Shown piece by piece: positions 1 to 8,431 of a stretch of DNA of 64,000 nucleotides (its first letter is position 1; each line of letters starts with the position of its first letter). The DNA comes from Methylobacterium longum. Its GTDB lineage: Bacteria; Pseudomonadota; Alphaproteobacteria; Rhizobiales; Beijerinckiaceae. Both the position numbers and the translations under genes were made by a program. The notes below the pieces were generated by a model. It ran no database searches, had not been told where the DNA came from, and worked only from the letters and a program-made list of their open reading frames with translations. The stretch is from assembly GCF_022179385.1 (NCBI RefSeq), contig NZ_BPQS01000006.1, positions 1-64,000 on the forward strand, given 5' to 3'.

Positions 1-771
1 GCTGTAGGGGCGGCCCATGATGCACTCCGTGTCCGGAGCAAGCAGTGAATCAGCCGCCGCCCGCCGTGTGAACCCCACCACGCCGACTCAGCTCAAACCG
101 AAAATGCTCTAATGCTTCTGCTTCTAAAAATTTTCATCGAATCCAGATCGGGCTACGGACCTGGCGGATCGGTCCTCAGCTTTGGCTGCGATCCTCAGGT
201 CCGACGGAGCCGCCTTCGGCAATAGGCCGGGACATCGAAGCAACTTCTTCTGCATAACTGGACTCGACGGGATTCCGGCACGTCTCGGCGGGCTACCGAT
301 GATTCGAACCACGCCCCGAAGTCACCGCTTCCCGCACCCGCTGCCCGCCCTCCGGCGGACCCCCGGGTTAATCGGACGAGTCTCAGGGCTGGCGCCGCCA
401 AGTTACGCGGATCGGCTCGATCTCCGGAGCGAGGCCCGCCAGGACGTGGCGAAAGACGGCTGTCTCGCCCGACGCTCCGTCCGGTTCGATCCCCTCGACG
501 CTCCCCGGCATGACGGCGCGACATTCGCGGCGGATCCGGAACGAACCACGCGACAGCACAGGTGGCGATCCGACGGTCGCGCTGTTCCTGACCAGGAGCG
601 TGTTGCGCCGCGTTGACGCGCCCGACGCCCGTGACTATAGAAGCCGCTTCGCCGAGGGGCCGCGCTTTCGCGCGCGCTGCGTCTCGGCCATCGCCAGACA
701 ACCTGACGCGACGACCGATTTCCGGCCCAGCCGGCCCGTCGGCATCGCCCGACGAAGAGAACGAGGATTCC
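1..771. other. Gene-free stretch upstream of rpsT
   Basis: I see no gene I can support here. The open frames on both strands are Arg/Pro/Ser-rich and look like no family I recognise. In many alphaproteobacteria a formamidopyrimidine-DNA glycosylase (fpg/mutM) gene lies close upstream of rpsT, but nothing like it is visible. The stretch has seven GANTC sites (first bases 85, 139, 261, 271, 301, 378, 766) and, at its end, a good rpsT promoter. The first 150 bases are relatively AT-rich. Confidence 0.6.
613..641 (+). promoter_or_regulatory. Probable sigma-70-type promoter of rpsT
   Basis: A TTGACG hexamer (613-618) and a TATAGA hexamer (636-641) are separated by exactly 17 bases, a near-consensus housekeeping promoter. 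Transcription would start near 648 and give a 5' leader of about 125 bases before the rpsT start at 772. Strength and use are inferred. Confidence 0.65.
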
Positions 772-1038
772 ATGGCCAACACCGCTTCGGCCAAGAAGAT
801 GACCCGCAAGATCGCCAAGCGTACGGCGATCAACCGCTCGCGCCGCTCGCGCATGCGCACCTTCGTCCGCAAGGTCGAGGAGGCGATCGCCACCGGCAAC
901 CAGCAGGACGCGCTGACCGCCCTGCGCGCCGCCGAGCCCGAGATGATGCGCGCTGCCCAGCACGGCATCGTTCACAAGAACAACGCCTCGCGGAAGGTCT
1001 CGCGTCTCGCCGCTCGCGTGAAGGCCCTCGCTGCCTGA
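772..1038 (+). CDS. rpsT: 30S ribosomal protein S20
   Basis: This is the small-subunit protein S20 (88 residues), which binds the 5' domain of 16S rRNA. The protein begins MANTASAKK and is strongly basic, with the Lys/Arg-rich N-terminal helix and the conserved [10 protein letters not shown] tract near the C-terminus. The frame is open further upstream to 613, but that extension does not resemble the family. The ATG at 772 follows a GAGG element at good spacing and gives the usual family length. A promoter lies at 613-641 and an intrinsic terminator 27 bases after the stop, so the gene is probably a single transcription unit. The rpsT-dnaA pairing is common in alphaproteobacteria. Confidence 0.97.
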   Translation: MANTASAKKMTRKIAKRTAINRSRRSRMRTFVRKVEEAIATGNQQDALTALRAAEPEMMRAAQHGIVHKNNASRKVSRLAARVKALAA

Positions 1039-1064
1039 ACCACCCGCACAATCCAGACGGTTTC

Positions 1065-1092
1065 AAGCCCGGCCTTCGCGCCGGGCTTTTTC
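1065..1092 (+). terminator. Intrinsic terminator after rpsT
   Basis: A perfect 9-bp stem (1065-1073 with 1080-1088, AAGCCCGGC/GCCGGGCTT) closes a 6-base loop and runs into five T residues (1087-1091). It lies 27 bases after the rpsT stop and separates rpsT from dnaA transcription. Confidence 0.85.
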
Positions 1093-1161
1093 GTGTCCGC
1101 ATCCCGGCGGCCTCCTGTTCGGCGGCGCGGAGCCGTGACCGGAACCGTTAACCCTGTTGAA

Positions 1162-1499
1162 GAATCGCCGCGATTGCGGAGTCCGGGTGTGCCGTGTAGC
1201 TTAACAGAAACTGACACGGCCCAAGACAAACACACCGAATTCGGGACTCAAACGAATCGTTCTGATTCGCCAAGACTCTAGCACCCGTGTTGAGCGCCCT
1301 CGAGAACACTTGCCGATGAGGCTCCCCGCCATCCCCGCAAGTCCCAGTGTTAAAGGAACTGTAGGTAATTGTTGATAGGCTCTCTCAATCGGCAAAAGTT
1401 CTCCGTGGAGGGGTTGACTCCATGAGACGAACTCTGTCCCGCCCAAGTCTGCGGGACGCTGAGGGCGTAATTCGTGCGTACGCGCGGCCTGCGGGACTC
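1162..1499. promoter_or_regulatory. GANTC (CcrM methylation site) cluster upstream of dnaA
   Basis: Eight GANTC sites start at 1162, 1179, 1245, 1254, 1264, 1274, 1416 and 1495. Four of them (1245-1278) are spaced 9, 10 and 10 bases apart, close to one helical turn. Two of these form an inverted repeat, CGAATC-N5-GATTCG (1253-1269). A second inverted repeat, GCCGTGT/ACACGGC, lies at 1191-1197 and 1214-1220. In alphaproteobacteria GANTC is methylated by CcrM, and dnaA expression in Caulobacter responds to this methylation. I infer that this 484-base rpsT-dnaA gap holds the dnaA control region. I see no consensus DnaA boxes, so I do not call an origin. Confidence 0.6.
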
Positions 1500-1522
1500 C
1501 GTGGGCAGCGTCGGGAGAGCCA

Positions 1523-3022
1523 GTGATGCGTGTCGACGGAACGGTGGCGAGCGACGACGATGGGGGCCGCAACGGCGGCGGCGTGGATTACGGGTCTGCC
1601 TGGGCGCGGGTGAAGCGCCGGCTGCGCGCGGAACTCGGCGAGGACGTATTCGCCAGCTGGTTCGCCCGCCTGGAACTTGAGGCGGTCGCCGGAGGCACGG
1701 CCCGGCTCACGGTTCCGACCCGCTTCCTCAAGAGCTGGATCGAGTCGCACTACCTCGATCGCGTGCTGAACACCTTCAAGGCCGAGGTCGAAGAGATCGC
1801 GCGGATCGAGGTCGGCGTGCGTGGCACCGGCGCCCCGGTCCGGCCGGTCGCCGTCGGAGCGTCCAAGCCGAGCCCGGCCAGCGGACCGCTGGCCCGGCTC
1901 CACGCCGCCGGCGCCCCGGTCCCGGTGGCCGCCATCGCTTCGGTCCCGGCCGAATCCCGCGGCGCCGAGGCCGGCGGAGATCTGAGCGGCACGCCCCTCG
2001 ACGCGCGCCTGACCTTCGCGAGCTTCGTCATCGGGCGCTCCAACGCCCTGGCCCACGCCGCCGCCGAGCGGGTCGCCGCGCATCAGGGGGAGGGGGCGCT
2101 CTACAACCCGCTCTATCTCCATGCCGGCGTCGGCCTCGGGAAGACGCACCTGCTGCACGGCATCGGCCATGCCGCCCGCGAAGCCGGGCGCCGCGTGATC
2201 TACCTGACCGCCGACCGCTTCATGTACGGCTTCGTCAACGCCCTGAAGACGCAGTCGGCCCTGGCCTACAAGGAGCGCCTGCGCGGCATCGACCTGCTGA
2301 TCCTCGACGACGTCCAGTTCATCCAGGGCAAGTCAATCCAGGCCGAATTCGGCCACACGATCAACGCGCTGATCGATGCCGGCCGGCAGGTCGTCGTCGC
2401 CTCGGACCGGCCTCCGACCGAACTGGAGGCCCTCGATGAGCGCGTGCGCTCGCGCCTCGGCGGCGGCCTCGTGGTCGAGATCACCGCCCTCGACGAGGCG
2501 CTCCGCGTCTCGATCCTGTCGGCCCGTCTCGCGACCGTTCGGGCGTCCCATCCGGGCTTCGACGTCTCGCCGCAGGTGGCCACCTACGTGGCCCGCGCCA
2601 TCACGGCCAACGGCCGCGATCTCGAGGGCGCGGTGAACCGCCTCCTGGCCCACGCGACGCTCACCGGCACCGCCGTGACGATGGAGACCGCCGAGAGCGC
2701 GATCCGCGACCTCGTGAAGAACCGCGAGCCGAAGCGGATCAAGATCGAGGACATCCAGAAGCTGGTCGCCTCGCGCTACAACGTCTCGCGCTCGGACATC
2801 CTGTCGGAGCGGCGCACCGCCGCCGTGGTGAAGCCGCGTCAGATCGCCATGTACCTCTCGAAGGTGCTGACGTTGCGCTCGCTGCCCGAGATCGGCCGCC
2901 GGTTCGGTGGTCGCGATCACACCACCGTGCTCCACGCCGTTCGCAAGATCGAGAAGCAGATCGGCGAAGATTCGGTGCTCGGCGATGAGGTCGAGCTGCT
3001 GAAGCGGATGCTGCAGGACTAG
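1523..3022 (+). CDS. dnaA: Chromosomal replication initiator protein DnaA
   Basis: DnaA binds oriC as an ATP complex, opens the duplex and loads the helicase. Domain I lies at about residues 23-100, followed by a Pro/Ala-rich linker to about 155. The AAA+ core carries the Walker A motif GVGLGKT (202-208) and Walker B LLILDD (258-263). The C-terminal DNA-binding domain ends with the family signature [15 protein letters not shown]. At 499 residues it is within the alphaproteobacterial range. The reading frame can start at GTG 1523 or the adjoining ATG 1526; the choice changes the product by one residue. The long GANTC-rich upstream region suggests cell-cycle control of this gene. Confidence 0.97.
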   Translation: MMRVDGTVASDDDGGRNGGGVDYGSAWARVKRRLRAELGEDVFASWFARLELEAVAGGTARLTVPTRFLKSWIESHYLDRVLNTFKAEVEEIARIEVGVRGTGAPVRPVAVGASKPSPASGPLARLHAAGAPVPVAAIASVPAESRGAEAGGDLSGTPLDARLTFASFVIGRSNALAHAAAERVAAHQGEGALYNPLYLHAGVGLGKTHLLHGIGHAAREAGRRVIYLTADRFMYGFVNALKTQSALAYKERLRGIDLLILDDVQFIQGKSIQAEFGHTINALIDAGRQVVVASDRPPTELEALDERVRSRLGGGLVVEITALDEALRVSILSARLATVRASHPGFDVSPQVATYVARAITANGRDLEGAVNRLLAHATLTGTAVTMETAESAIRDLVKNREPKRIKIEDIQKLVASRYNVSRSDILSERRTAAVVKPRQIAMYLSKVLTLRSLPEIGRRFGGRDHTTVLHAVRKIEKQIGEDSVLGDEVELLKRMLQD

Positions 3023-3290
3023 CCGGAAGCCGTGTCCCGCTGGGATCGAGACGCCCCGGAAACGGGCGGACTTCGTCCCGCAGGGCCCGGAGGCGCCGCC
3101 CGGTCGCACGTGATCGCGCCGCAGCTGTGTCATCACCTTGAGGCCGCCGCGGCCGTCGCGCGCCCTTCGCCGGCTCCCTCGAACGGGGCTGGCCGAGGGC
3201 GCGCGCGCCGTGGCAGACTGGCGCGGACGGAGACGGCCCTGTAAGGCCGCGTCGCCGACAGGCGAGAACCGACGCCCCGGGGAAGTGCTG

Positions 3291-4499
3291 ATGACGGATG
3301 CCTTCATCTACGATCACGTCCGCACGCCGCGCGGGCGCGGCAAGGCGGACGGCTCTCTGCACGAGGTCACGGCGCTGCGCCTGGCCGAGACGGCCTTGCG
3401 CGCCCTCAAGGATCGCAACGGGCTCGACACCGGCCTCGTCGACGACGTGATCCTGGGCTGCGTCGATCCGGTGGGTGAAGCGGGCGGCGACATCGCCCGC
3501 GCTGCGGCGCTGGTGGCCGATTACGGCGCGCATGTCCCGGGCGTGCAGATCAACCGGTTCTGCGCCTCCGGCCTCGACGCCGTGAATTTCGCCGCCGCGC
3601 AGGTCATGAGCGGCCAGCACGAGATGGCGGTGGGCGGCGGCGTCGAATCGATGAGCCGCATCGGGATCGGGGCCTCGGGCGGCGCCTGGCCGGTGGATCC
3701 GGCCATCGCCATCAAGTCCTACTTCATGCCGCAGGGCGTGTCGGCCGACCTGATCGCCACCAAGTACGGCTTCACCCGCGACGATTGCGACGCCTACGCA
3801 GTCCGCTCCCAGGAGCGCGCGGCGAAATCCTGGGCCGAGGGCCTGTTCGACGGCTCCGTCGTGCCCGTGCGCGACGTGAACGGCATCACGCTGCTGGATC
3901 GCGACGAGCACATGCGGCCCGGCACCGACATGCAGTCCCTGGCCTCGCTGAAGGCGTCCTTCGTGCAGATGGGCCAGATGGGCGGCTTCGACGCCGTGGC
4001 GACCGACGCGCACCCGGACGTGGAGAGCGTGGATCACGTCCATCATGCCGGCAACTCATCCGGCATCGTCGACGGCGCGGCCGCCGTGCTGATCGGCTCC
4101 AGGGCGGCCGGCGAGGCCGCGGGCCTGCGCCCGCGCGCCCGGATCCGGGCCTTCGCCAATATCGGCTCGGACCCGGCGCTGATGCTCACCGGCCCCGTGG
4201 ACGTCACCCGCAAGGTGCTGGCGAAATCGGGGCTGAGCCTGTCGGACATCGACCTGTTCGAGGTCAACGAGGCCTTCGCGGCAGTGGTCCTGCGCTTCTG
4301 CCAAGCCTTCGACCTCGACCCCGCTTCGGTGAACGTCACCGGGGGCGCCATCGCCCTCGGACATCCCCTGGGCGCGACCGGCGCGATGATCCTCGGCACG
4401 GCCCTCGACGAGTTGGAGCGGACCGGCAAGGAGCGCGCGCTGGTCACGCTCTGCATCGGCGCCGGCATGGGCACGGCCACGATCATCGAACGGGTCTGA
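3291..4499 (+). CDS. fadA: Acetyl-CoA C-acyltransferase (thiolase)
   Basis: A thiolase-II family enzyme that cleaves 3-ketoacyl-CoA with CoA in beta-oxidation, or condenses acetyl-CoA. The acylated Cys is residue 91, in NRFCASGLDAVN. The GGAIALGHPLGATGA motif carries the catalytic His, and the second active-site Cys is residue 388, in CIGAGMG near the C-terminus. The 402-residue length is normal. The open frame reaches back to 3138, but ATG 3291 follows a GGGGAAG element and starts the homologous part. The FadB-type partner lies 1.6 kb downstream at 6102, separated by two other genes, so the two are probably not one operon. Chain-length preference cannot be read from sequence, and a biosynthetic role is possible. 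Confidence 0.9.
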   Translation: MTDAFIYDHVRTPRGRGKADGSLHEVTALRLAETALRALKDRNGLDTGLVDDVILGCVDPVGEAGGDIARAAALVADYGAHVPGVQINRFCASGLDAVNFAAAQVMSGQHEMAVGGGVESMSRIGIGASGGAWPVDPAIAIKSYFMPQGVSADLIATKYGFTRDDCDAYAVRSQERAAKSWAEGLFDGSVVPVRDVNGITLLDRDEHMRPGTDMQSLASLKASFVQMGQMGGFDAVATDAHPDVESVDHVHHAGNSSGIVDGAAAVLIGSRAAGEAAGLRPRARIRAFANIGSDPALMLTGPVDVTRKVLAKSGLSLSDIDLFEVNEAFAAVVLRFCQAFDLDPASVNVTGGAIALGHPLGATGAMILGTALDELERTGKERALVTLCIGAGMGTATIIERV

Positions 4500-4572
4500 G
4501 GGTCGTTCGGATACGGCCCCGAGTGCCGGAGATGCGGCCATGCCGGCGGCGTGTGCCGGGATCACCCTTGTG

Positions 4573-4597
4573 GGGGAGCGGCGGCACGCCGCTCCCC
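4573..4597 (+). terminator. Stem-loop after the thiolase gene
   Basis: A perfect 10-bp GC-rich stem (GGGGAGCGGC at 4573-4582 with GCCGCTCCCC at 4588-4597) closes a 5-base loop, 74 bases after the thiolase stop. There is no T-tract, so it may act as a weak or factor-assisted terminator or as an mRNA end stabiliser. Confidence 0.5.
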
Positions 4598-4679
4598 AAA
4601 GTCCAGGAACGCTGCTAGAGGCGCGGGCGACGATCGGCCCGCCACCGGGCCGGACGATAAAACCACGGGAGACAAGCCC

Positions 4680-5180
4680 TTGAACCGCCTGATCGCGACG
4701 CTGTGCCTCGGCGTCACCCTGAGCCTGCCGCTGGCAGCCCGCGCCGACGAGGCCGCGGACCGCCTCACCGCGGCCACGACCCTCGTCAACAAGACCCTGA
4801 TCAAGAATCTCCAGACGGGCTTCAACGTCGCCCTGGAGAAGACCGTCGCGCCGATGCCGGAGGCCCGCGCCGAGGCCGTGCGCAAGGAGCTGCTGGCCGA
4901 GTTCGAGAAGCAGCGCGGCATCATGATCGAGGGGCTGTCGAAGGACTACGCCGAGAAGTTCAGCCTCACCGAGCTGAAGCACCTCGACGAGATCTACTCG
5001 GATCCGACATACCTCAAGTTCCAGACGATGAACGCCGACCCGAGTTCGTCGGTGACGGCGATCTCGCAGAACTCGGTCACCAAGCTCCTGAACATGCTGG
5101 CCGTGGCCTCGGCGACCGACAATACCCCACAACCGGGTCAGCCGCCGGTGCCGCCCTCCGCGGCCCCGGCCCAGAAGTAG
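4680..5180 (+). CDS. Exported DUF2059-like protein
   Basis: A 166-residue protein with a signal peptide (residues 1-22, ending ARA) and a mature region resembling DUF2059. That family is alpha-helical and its typical motif is echoed here by YAEKFSLTELKHLDEIYSDP at about residues 95-115. The C-terminus is Pro-rich (PPVPPSAAPAQK). Function is unknown; export to the periplasm is inferred from the signal. The chosen start is TTG at 4680, because it lies about eight bases after GGGAGA and places the hydrophobic signal at the very N-terminus. An upstream start at 4551 would bury it behind a non-hydrophobic leader. The gene lies between the thiolase and a convergent EAL gene. Confidence 0.7.
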   Translation: MNRLIATLCLGVTLSLPLAARADEAADRLTAATTLVNKTLIKNLQTGFNVALEKTVAPMPEARAEAVRKELLAEFEKQRGIMIEGLSKDYAEKFSLTELKHLDEIYSDPTYLKFQTMNADPSSSVTAISQNSVTKLLNMLAVASATDNTPQPGQPPVPPSAAPAQK

Positions 5181-5211
5181 ACCGGTGATCGCCGCGCGCG
5201 CCCCGTTGGCC

Positions 5212-5988
5212 TCAGGCCGCGCGCGCGGCCGTCGGGCTGAACCCGGCAACGGGCGGCAGGGCCTCCAGCATCGGCTTGGCGAAGAGATAGCCCTGCACGA
5301 GCGCGATGCCGAGGCCCCGCAGGACGTCGAGCTCCGCCGCGGTCTCGACGCCCTCGGCGAGCACCGTCACGCCCAGGTCCCGGGCGATCGCTACGACGCC
5401 CGAGACGATCGCGTGGCGACCGGCATCGGTGTCGATGCCCCGCAGCAAATCCATGTCGATCTTGATCAGGTCGGGACGGAAGTTGGCGAGCAGGCTCAAG
5501 CCCGCGAAGCCGGCGCCGAAATCGTCGAGCGCGGTGAGGAATCCCTGCTGCCGGTAGGCGGCGACGATGCGGGTCACGTGCGCGATGTCGCGGAACCGCT
5601 CCTGCTCGGTGAACTCGAACATGAGACGGCGATGCGAGAAGTCGACGCGCCGGGCTGCTTCCAGCGAGGCGCGGATGCAGGCGACCGGTTCGTAGACCGC
5701 ATTCGGCATGAAGTTGATCGAGAGCCGCGTCACGCTGTCTCTCGGGAAGAGGCGTCCGGCGAGCTCGATCGCCCGCACGCGGGCCGCCTGATCGAACTGA
5801 TAGCGATTCTCGTCCGTGACGCGGTCGAGGACCGTGTAGGCCGGCTCGCCACTGGGGCCACGCACCAGCGCCTCGTAGGCCCAGACGGACCCGTCCGTGA
5901 GGTCGAGGATCGGCTGGAAGGCCATCGTGAAGTCGAAGTCGAGGGTGGTGCCGGCGCGGCAGGCGCGGCAACCGAGGTCCTTCGTCAT
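5212..5988 (-). CDS. EAL-domain cyclic-di-GMP phosphodiesterase
   Basis: A stand-alone EAL domain (258 residues) with no visible sensory or membrane part. Catalytic positions are intact: EALVRG (Glu39), Asn92 in INFMPN, FEFTE (125-128), the DDFGAG metal motif (155-160), KID (176-178), EGVE (212-215) and QGY at 232. It should therefore hydrolyse c-di-GMP to pGpG in the cytoplasm, affecting motility and biofilm choices. A short Cys-containing N-terminus (GCRAC, 6-10) precedes the domain; its role is unknown. The gene is divergent from fadB, sharing a 113-base intergenic region that holds a palindrome at 6052-6065. Confidence 0.88.
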   Translation of the reverse strand: MTKDLGCRACRAGTTLDFDFTMAFQPILDLTDGSVWAYEALVRGPSGEPAYTVLDRVTDENRYQFDQAARVRAIELAGRLFPRDSVTRLSINFMPNAVYEPVACIRASLEAARRVDFSHRRLMFEFTEQERFRDIAHVTRIVAAYRQQGFLTALDDFGAGFAGLSLLANFRPDLIKIDMDLLRGIDTDAGRHAIVSGVVAIARDLGVTVLAEGVETAAELDVLRGLGIALVQGYLFAKPMLEALPPVAGFSPTAARAA

Positions 5989-6051
5989 GTGCGGCGTCCG
6001 TCGGTGCCCCCCGACCGGCAGACCGTGCCGGCCTGCGCTCTACAGAAGCTT

Positions 6052-6065
6052 AATGCGAACGCATT
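6052..6065. promoter_or_regulatory. Palindromic operator candidate between the EAL gene and fadB
   Basis: AATGCG-AA-CGCATT is a perfect 6+2+6 inverted repeat, 36 bases before the fadB GTG and 63 bases from the EAL start. An adjoining TTGG-N7-CCAA (6064-6078) overlaps it. This size and symmetry suit a dimeric repressor such as a TetR- or GntR-type fatty-acid regulator. The regulator is not identifiable from the window. Confidence 0.4.
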
Positions 6066-6101
6066 GGTATCTCGCCAACGCTCTTTTGGGAGGACGGCAC
6101 C

Positions 6102-8303
6102 GTGACGCTGACCGATTTTCGCTTCGAGACCGATCCCGACGGTATCGCGGTGGCGACCTGGGACATGCCCGGCCGCTCGATGAACGTCATCACCGAAGGG
6201 GTGATGGACCAGCTTGAGCAGATCATCGAGCAGGTCGCGTCCGATCCGGCGATCAAGGGCTGCGTCGTCGCCACCGGCAAGGACAATTTCTCCGGCGGCG
6301 CCGACCTGACCATGCTCCAGGGCCTCGGGCGGGCCTACGAGCAGCTGAAGGCCGAGCAGGGCGAGGAGGTGGCGATGCGCCACTTCTTCGAGGCCTCGCG
6401 CCGCCTCTCGCTGCTGTTCCGGCGGCTCGAGACCTGCGGCAAGCCGTTCGCGGCGGCGATCCAGGGCCTGTGCCTGGGCGGCGCCTTCGAGCTGGCGCTG
6501 TCGTGCCATCACCGCGTCGCCTCCGACGACGGCAAGACCCGGGTCGGTCTGCCGGAGATCAAGGTCGGCCTGTTTCCGGGCGGCGGCGGCACGCAGCGGG
6601 TCGCCCGGCTGATGCAGACCGGCGACGCCCTCCAGATGCTGTTCAAGGGCGAGCAGATCCGCGCGCCCATGGCCAAGGGCATGGGGCTGATCCACGCCGT
6701 GGCCCCGCAGGCCGAGATCGTCGCGCGAGCCAAGGCCTGGATCCGCGAGGGCGGCTCCGCGGTGGCGCCGTGGGACGTGCCGAAGTTCAAGGCACCGTCC
6801 GGCAAGGTCTACTCGCCGGCCGGCATGATGATCTGGCCGCCGGCCAACGCGATCTACCGGCGTGAGACGCACGACAACTACCCGGCCGCGAAGGCGATCC
6901 TGGCCTCCGTCTACGAGGGTCTGCAGCTGCCGATGGACCTCGCCCTGCGGGTCGAGAGCCGGTACTTCGCGCATATCCTGCGCTCGACCGAGGCGGCGGC
7001 GATGATCCGCACGCTGTTCATCTCCATGGGCGAGCTGAACAAGGGCGCGCGCCGGCCGAAGGACGTGCCGGCCACGAACCTGCGTCGGGTCGGCGTGATC
7101 GGCGCGGGCTTCATGGGCGCGGGCGTCGCCTACGTCACGGCGCAGGCCGGGCTCGAAGTGGTGCTGGTGGACCAGTCGGTGGAGGCCGCCGAGAAGGGCA
7201 AGGCCTACGCCCATTCCCTCATCACCGGGCAGATCAACAAGGGCCGCGCCAAGACCGCCGACCGGGATGCCCTGCTCGGCCGGATCACCGCGACGGCGGA
7301 TTACGCCGACCTGGCCGCCTGCGACCTCGTGGTCGAGGCGGTGTTCGAGGATCCGACGGTGAAGGCCGAGGTGATCCAGAAGGTGGAGGCGGTGATCCGT
7401 GCGGACGCCATCTTCGCCTCCAACACCTCGACGCTGCCGATCACGGGCCTCGCCAAGGGCTCGCAGCGCCCGGCGCAGTTCGTCGGCATCCACTTCTTCT
7501 CCCCCGTCGAGAAGATGATGCTCGTGGAGATCATCAAGGGTGAGGCGACCGGGGATGCGGCGCTGGCCACCGCCCTCGACTACGTGCGGCTGATCAAGAA
7601 GACCCCGATCGTCGTGAACGATGCCCGCGGCTTCTTCGCCAACCGCTGCGTCGGCGCCTACATCCTCGAAGGGCACAAGATGCTCGCCGAGGGCGTGCCG
7701 CCCGCGATGATCGAGAGCGCCGGCCGCCAAGCGGGCATGCCGGTCGGGCCGCTCTCGCTCAACGACGAGGTCGCCCTCGACCTCGTGCTCAAGATCGCCA
7801 AGGCCACCGAGGCGCAGGTGGGGCAGGGCGCCGTGGATCCGGCGCAGAAGGCGATCCTGGCCGAGATGGTCGAGCATCAGGGCCGCCTCGGCCGCAAGAA
7901 CCGCAAGGGCTTCTACGACTACCCCGAGGGCGCGCCGAAGCGCCTCTGGCCCGGCCTGAAGGATCTGCAGCCGCACCGCCTCGATCCCGACGCCGTCGAC
8001 TTCAGCGAACTGAAGCAGCGGCTTCTAATGGTCCAGGCGCTGGAGGCGGCCCGCACGGTGGGGGAGGGCGTGGTCACGGATCCGCGCGAGGCCGATGTCG
8101 GTTCGATCCTCGGCTTCGGCTTCGCGCCGTTCACCGGGGGTGCCCTGTCGTATATCGACTTCATGGGCGCGGCGGCTTTCGTGGATCTCGCCCGGGCGCT
8201 GGAGGCCAAGCACGGACCGCGCTTCCGGGTGCCCGACAACCTGGTTGCCATGGCCGAGCGCGGCGGCACGTTTTACGCGGATGCCGAGAAGCGGGCTGCC
8301 TGA
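6102..8303 (+). CDS. fadB: Bifunctional enoyl-CoA hydratase / 3-hydroxyacyl-CoA dehydrogenase (FadB type)
   Basis: The 733-residue alpha subunit of the fatty-acid oxidation complex. The N-terminal crotonase part has the oxyanion and acid motifs CLGGAFE (Glu130) and LPEIKVGLFPGGGG (Glu152). The NAD-binding domain starts at IGAGFMGAGVAY near residue 330. The 3-hydroxyacyl-CoA dehydrogenase C-terminal domains follow, with the substrate-site stretch GIHFFSPVEKM. It would convert enoyl-CoA to 3-ketoacyl-CoA for the thiolase at 3291. The start is GTG 6102, preceded by GGGAGGA at 7-base spacing. A strong stem-loop follows the stop. Its separation from the thiolase gene, rather than a fadBA operon, is unusual but not unique. 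Confidence 0.93.
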   Translation: MTLTDFRFETDPDGIAVATWDMPGRSMNVITEGVMDQLEQIIEQVASDPAIKGCVVATGKDNFSGGADLTMLQGLGRAYEQLKAEQGEEVAMRHFFEASRRLSLLFRRLETCGKPFAAAIQGLCLGGAFELALSCHHRVASDDGKTRVGLPEIKVGLFPGGGGTQRVARLMQTGDALQMLFKGEQIRAPMAKGMGLIHAVAPQAEIVARAKAWIREGGSAVAPWDVPKFKAPSGKVYSPAGMMIWPPANAIYRRETHDNYPAAKAILASVYEGLQLPMDLALRVESRYFAHILRSTEAAAMIRTLFISMGELNKGARRPKDVPATNLRRVGVIGAGFMGAGVAYVTAQAGLEVVLVDQSVEAAEKGKAYAHSLITGQINKGRAKTADRDALLGRITATADYADLAACDLVVEAVFEDPTVKAEVIQKVEAVIRADAIFASNTSTLPITGLAKGSQRPAQFVGIHFFSPVEKMMLVEIIKGEATGDAALATALDYVRLIKKTPIVVNDARGFFANRCVGAYILEGHKMLAEGVPPAMIESAGRQAGMPVGPLSLNDEVALDLVLKIAKATEAQVGQGAVDPAQKAILAEMVEHQGRLGRKNRKGFYDYPEGAPKRLWPGLKDLQPHRLDPDAVDFSELKQRLLMVQALEAARTVGEGVVTDPREADVGSILGFGFAPFTGGALSYIDFMGAAAFVDLARALEAKHGPRFRVPDNLVAMAERGGTFYADAEKRAA

Positions 8304-8307
8304 GCCG

Positions 8308-8339
8308 GGGGGCTGAAGCGTCCGAACGCTTCAGCCCCC
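8308..8339 (+). terminator. Stem-loop after fadB
   Basis: A 13-bp perfect stem (GGGGGCTGAAGCG at 8308-8320 with CGCTTCAGCCCCC at 8327-8339) closes a 6-base loop four bases after the fadB stop. There is no T-tract. It sits between fadB and the convergent exonuclease gene and probably ends or protects the fadB transcript. Confidence 0.6.
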
Positions 8340-8431
8340 GCGTCGTCCCGCGGCCGTTGCGGAGCCGGCCGGGACCTGCACGCGGATTCCGGCCGGGCGG
8401 GCTCTCCGGCACGCCGTCCGGATCCGCCCGA

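Noticed and set aside
295..345. T-arm-like GATTCGAACC suggesting a minus-strand tRNA
   Set aside because: The flanking bases do not pair as a T-stem or acceptor stem, and there is no anticodon arm.
1039..1522. Chromosomal replication origin next to dnaA
   Set aside because: Attractive by position, but I find no consensus DnaA boxes, and in many alphaproteobacteria oriC is near hemE. Reported only as a GANTC-rich regulatory region.
5985..7976. 663-residue minus-strand frame over fadB
   Set aside because: Shadow of fadB, with His/Arg/Gly-rich low-complexity sequence and no motifs.
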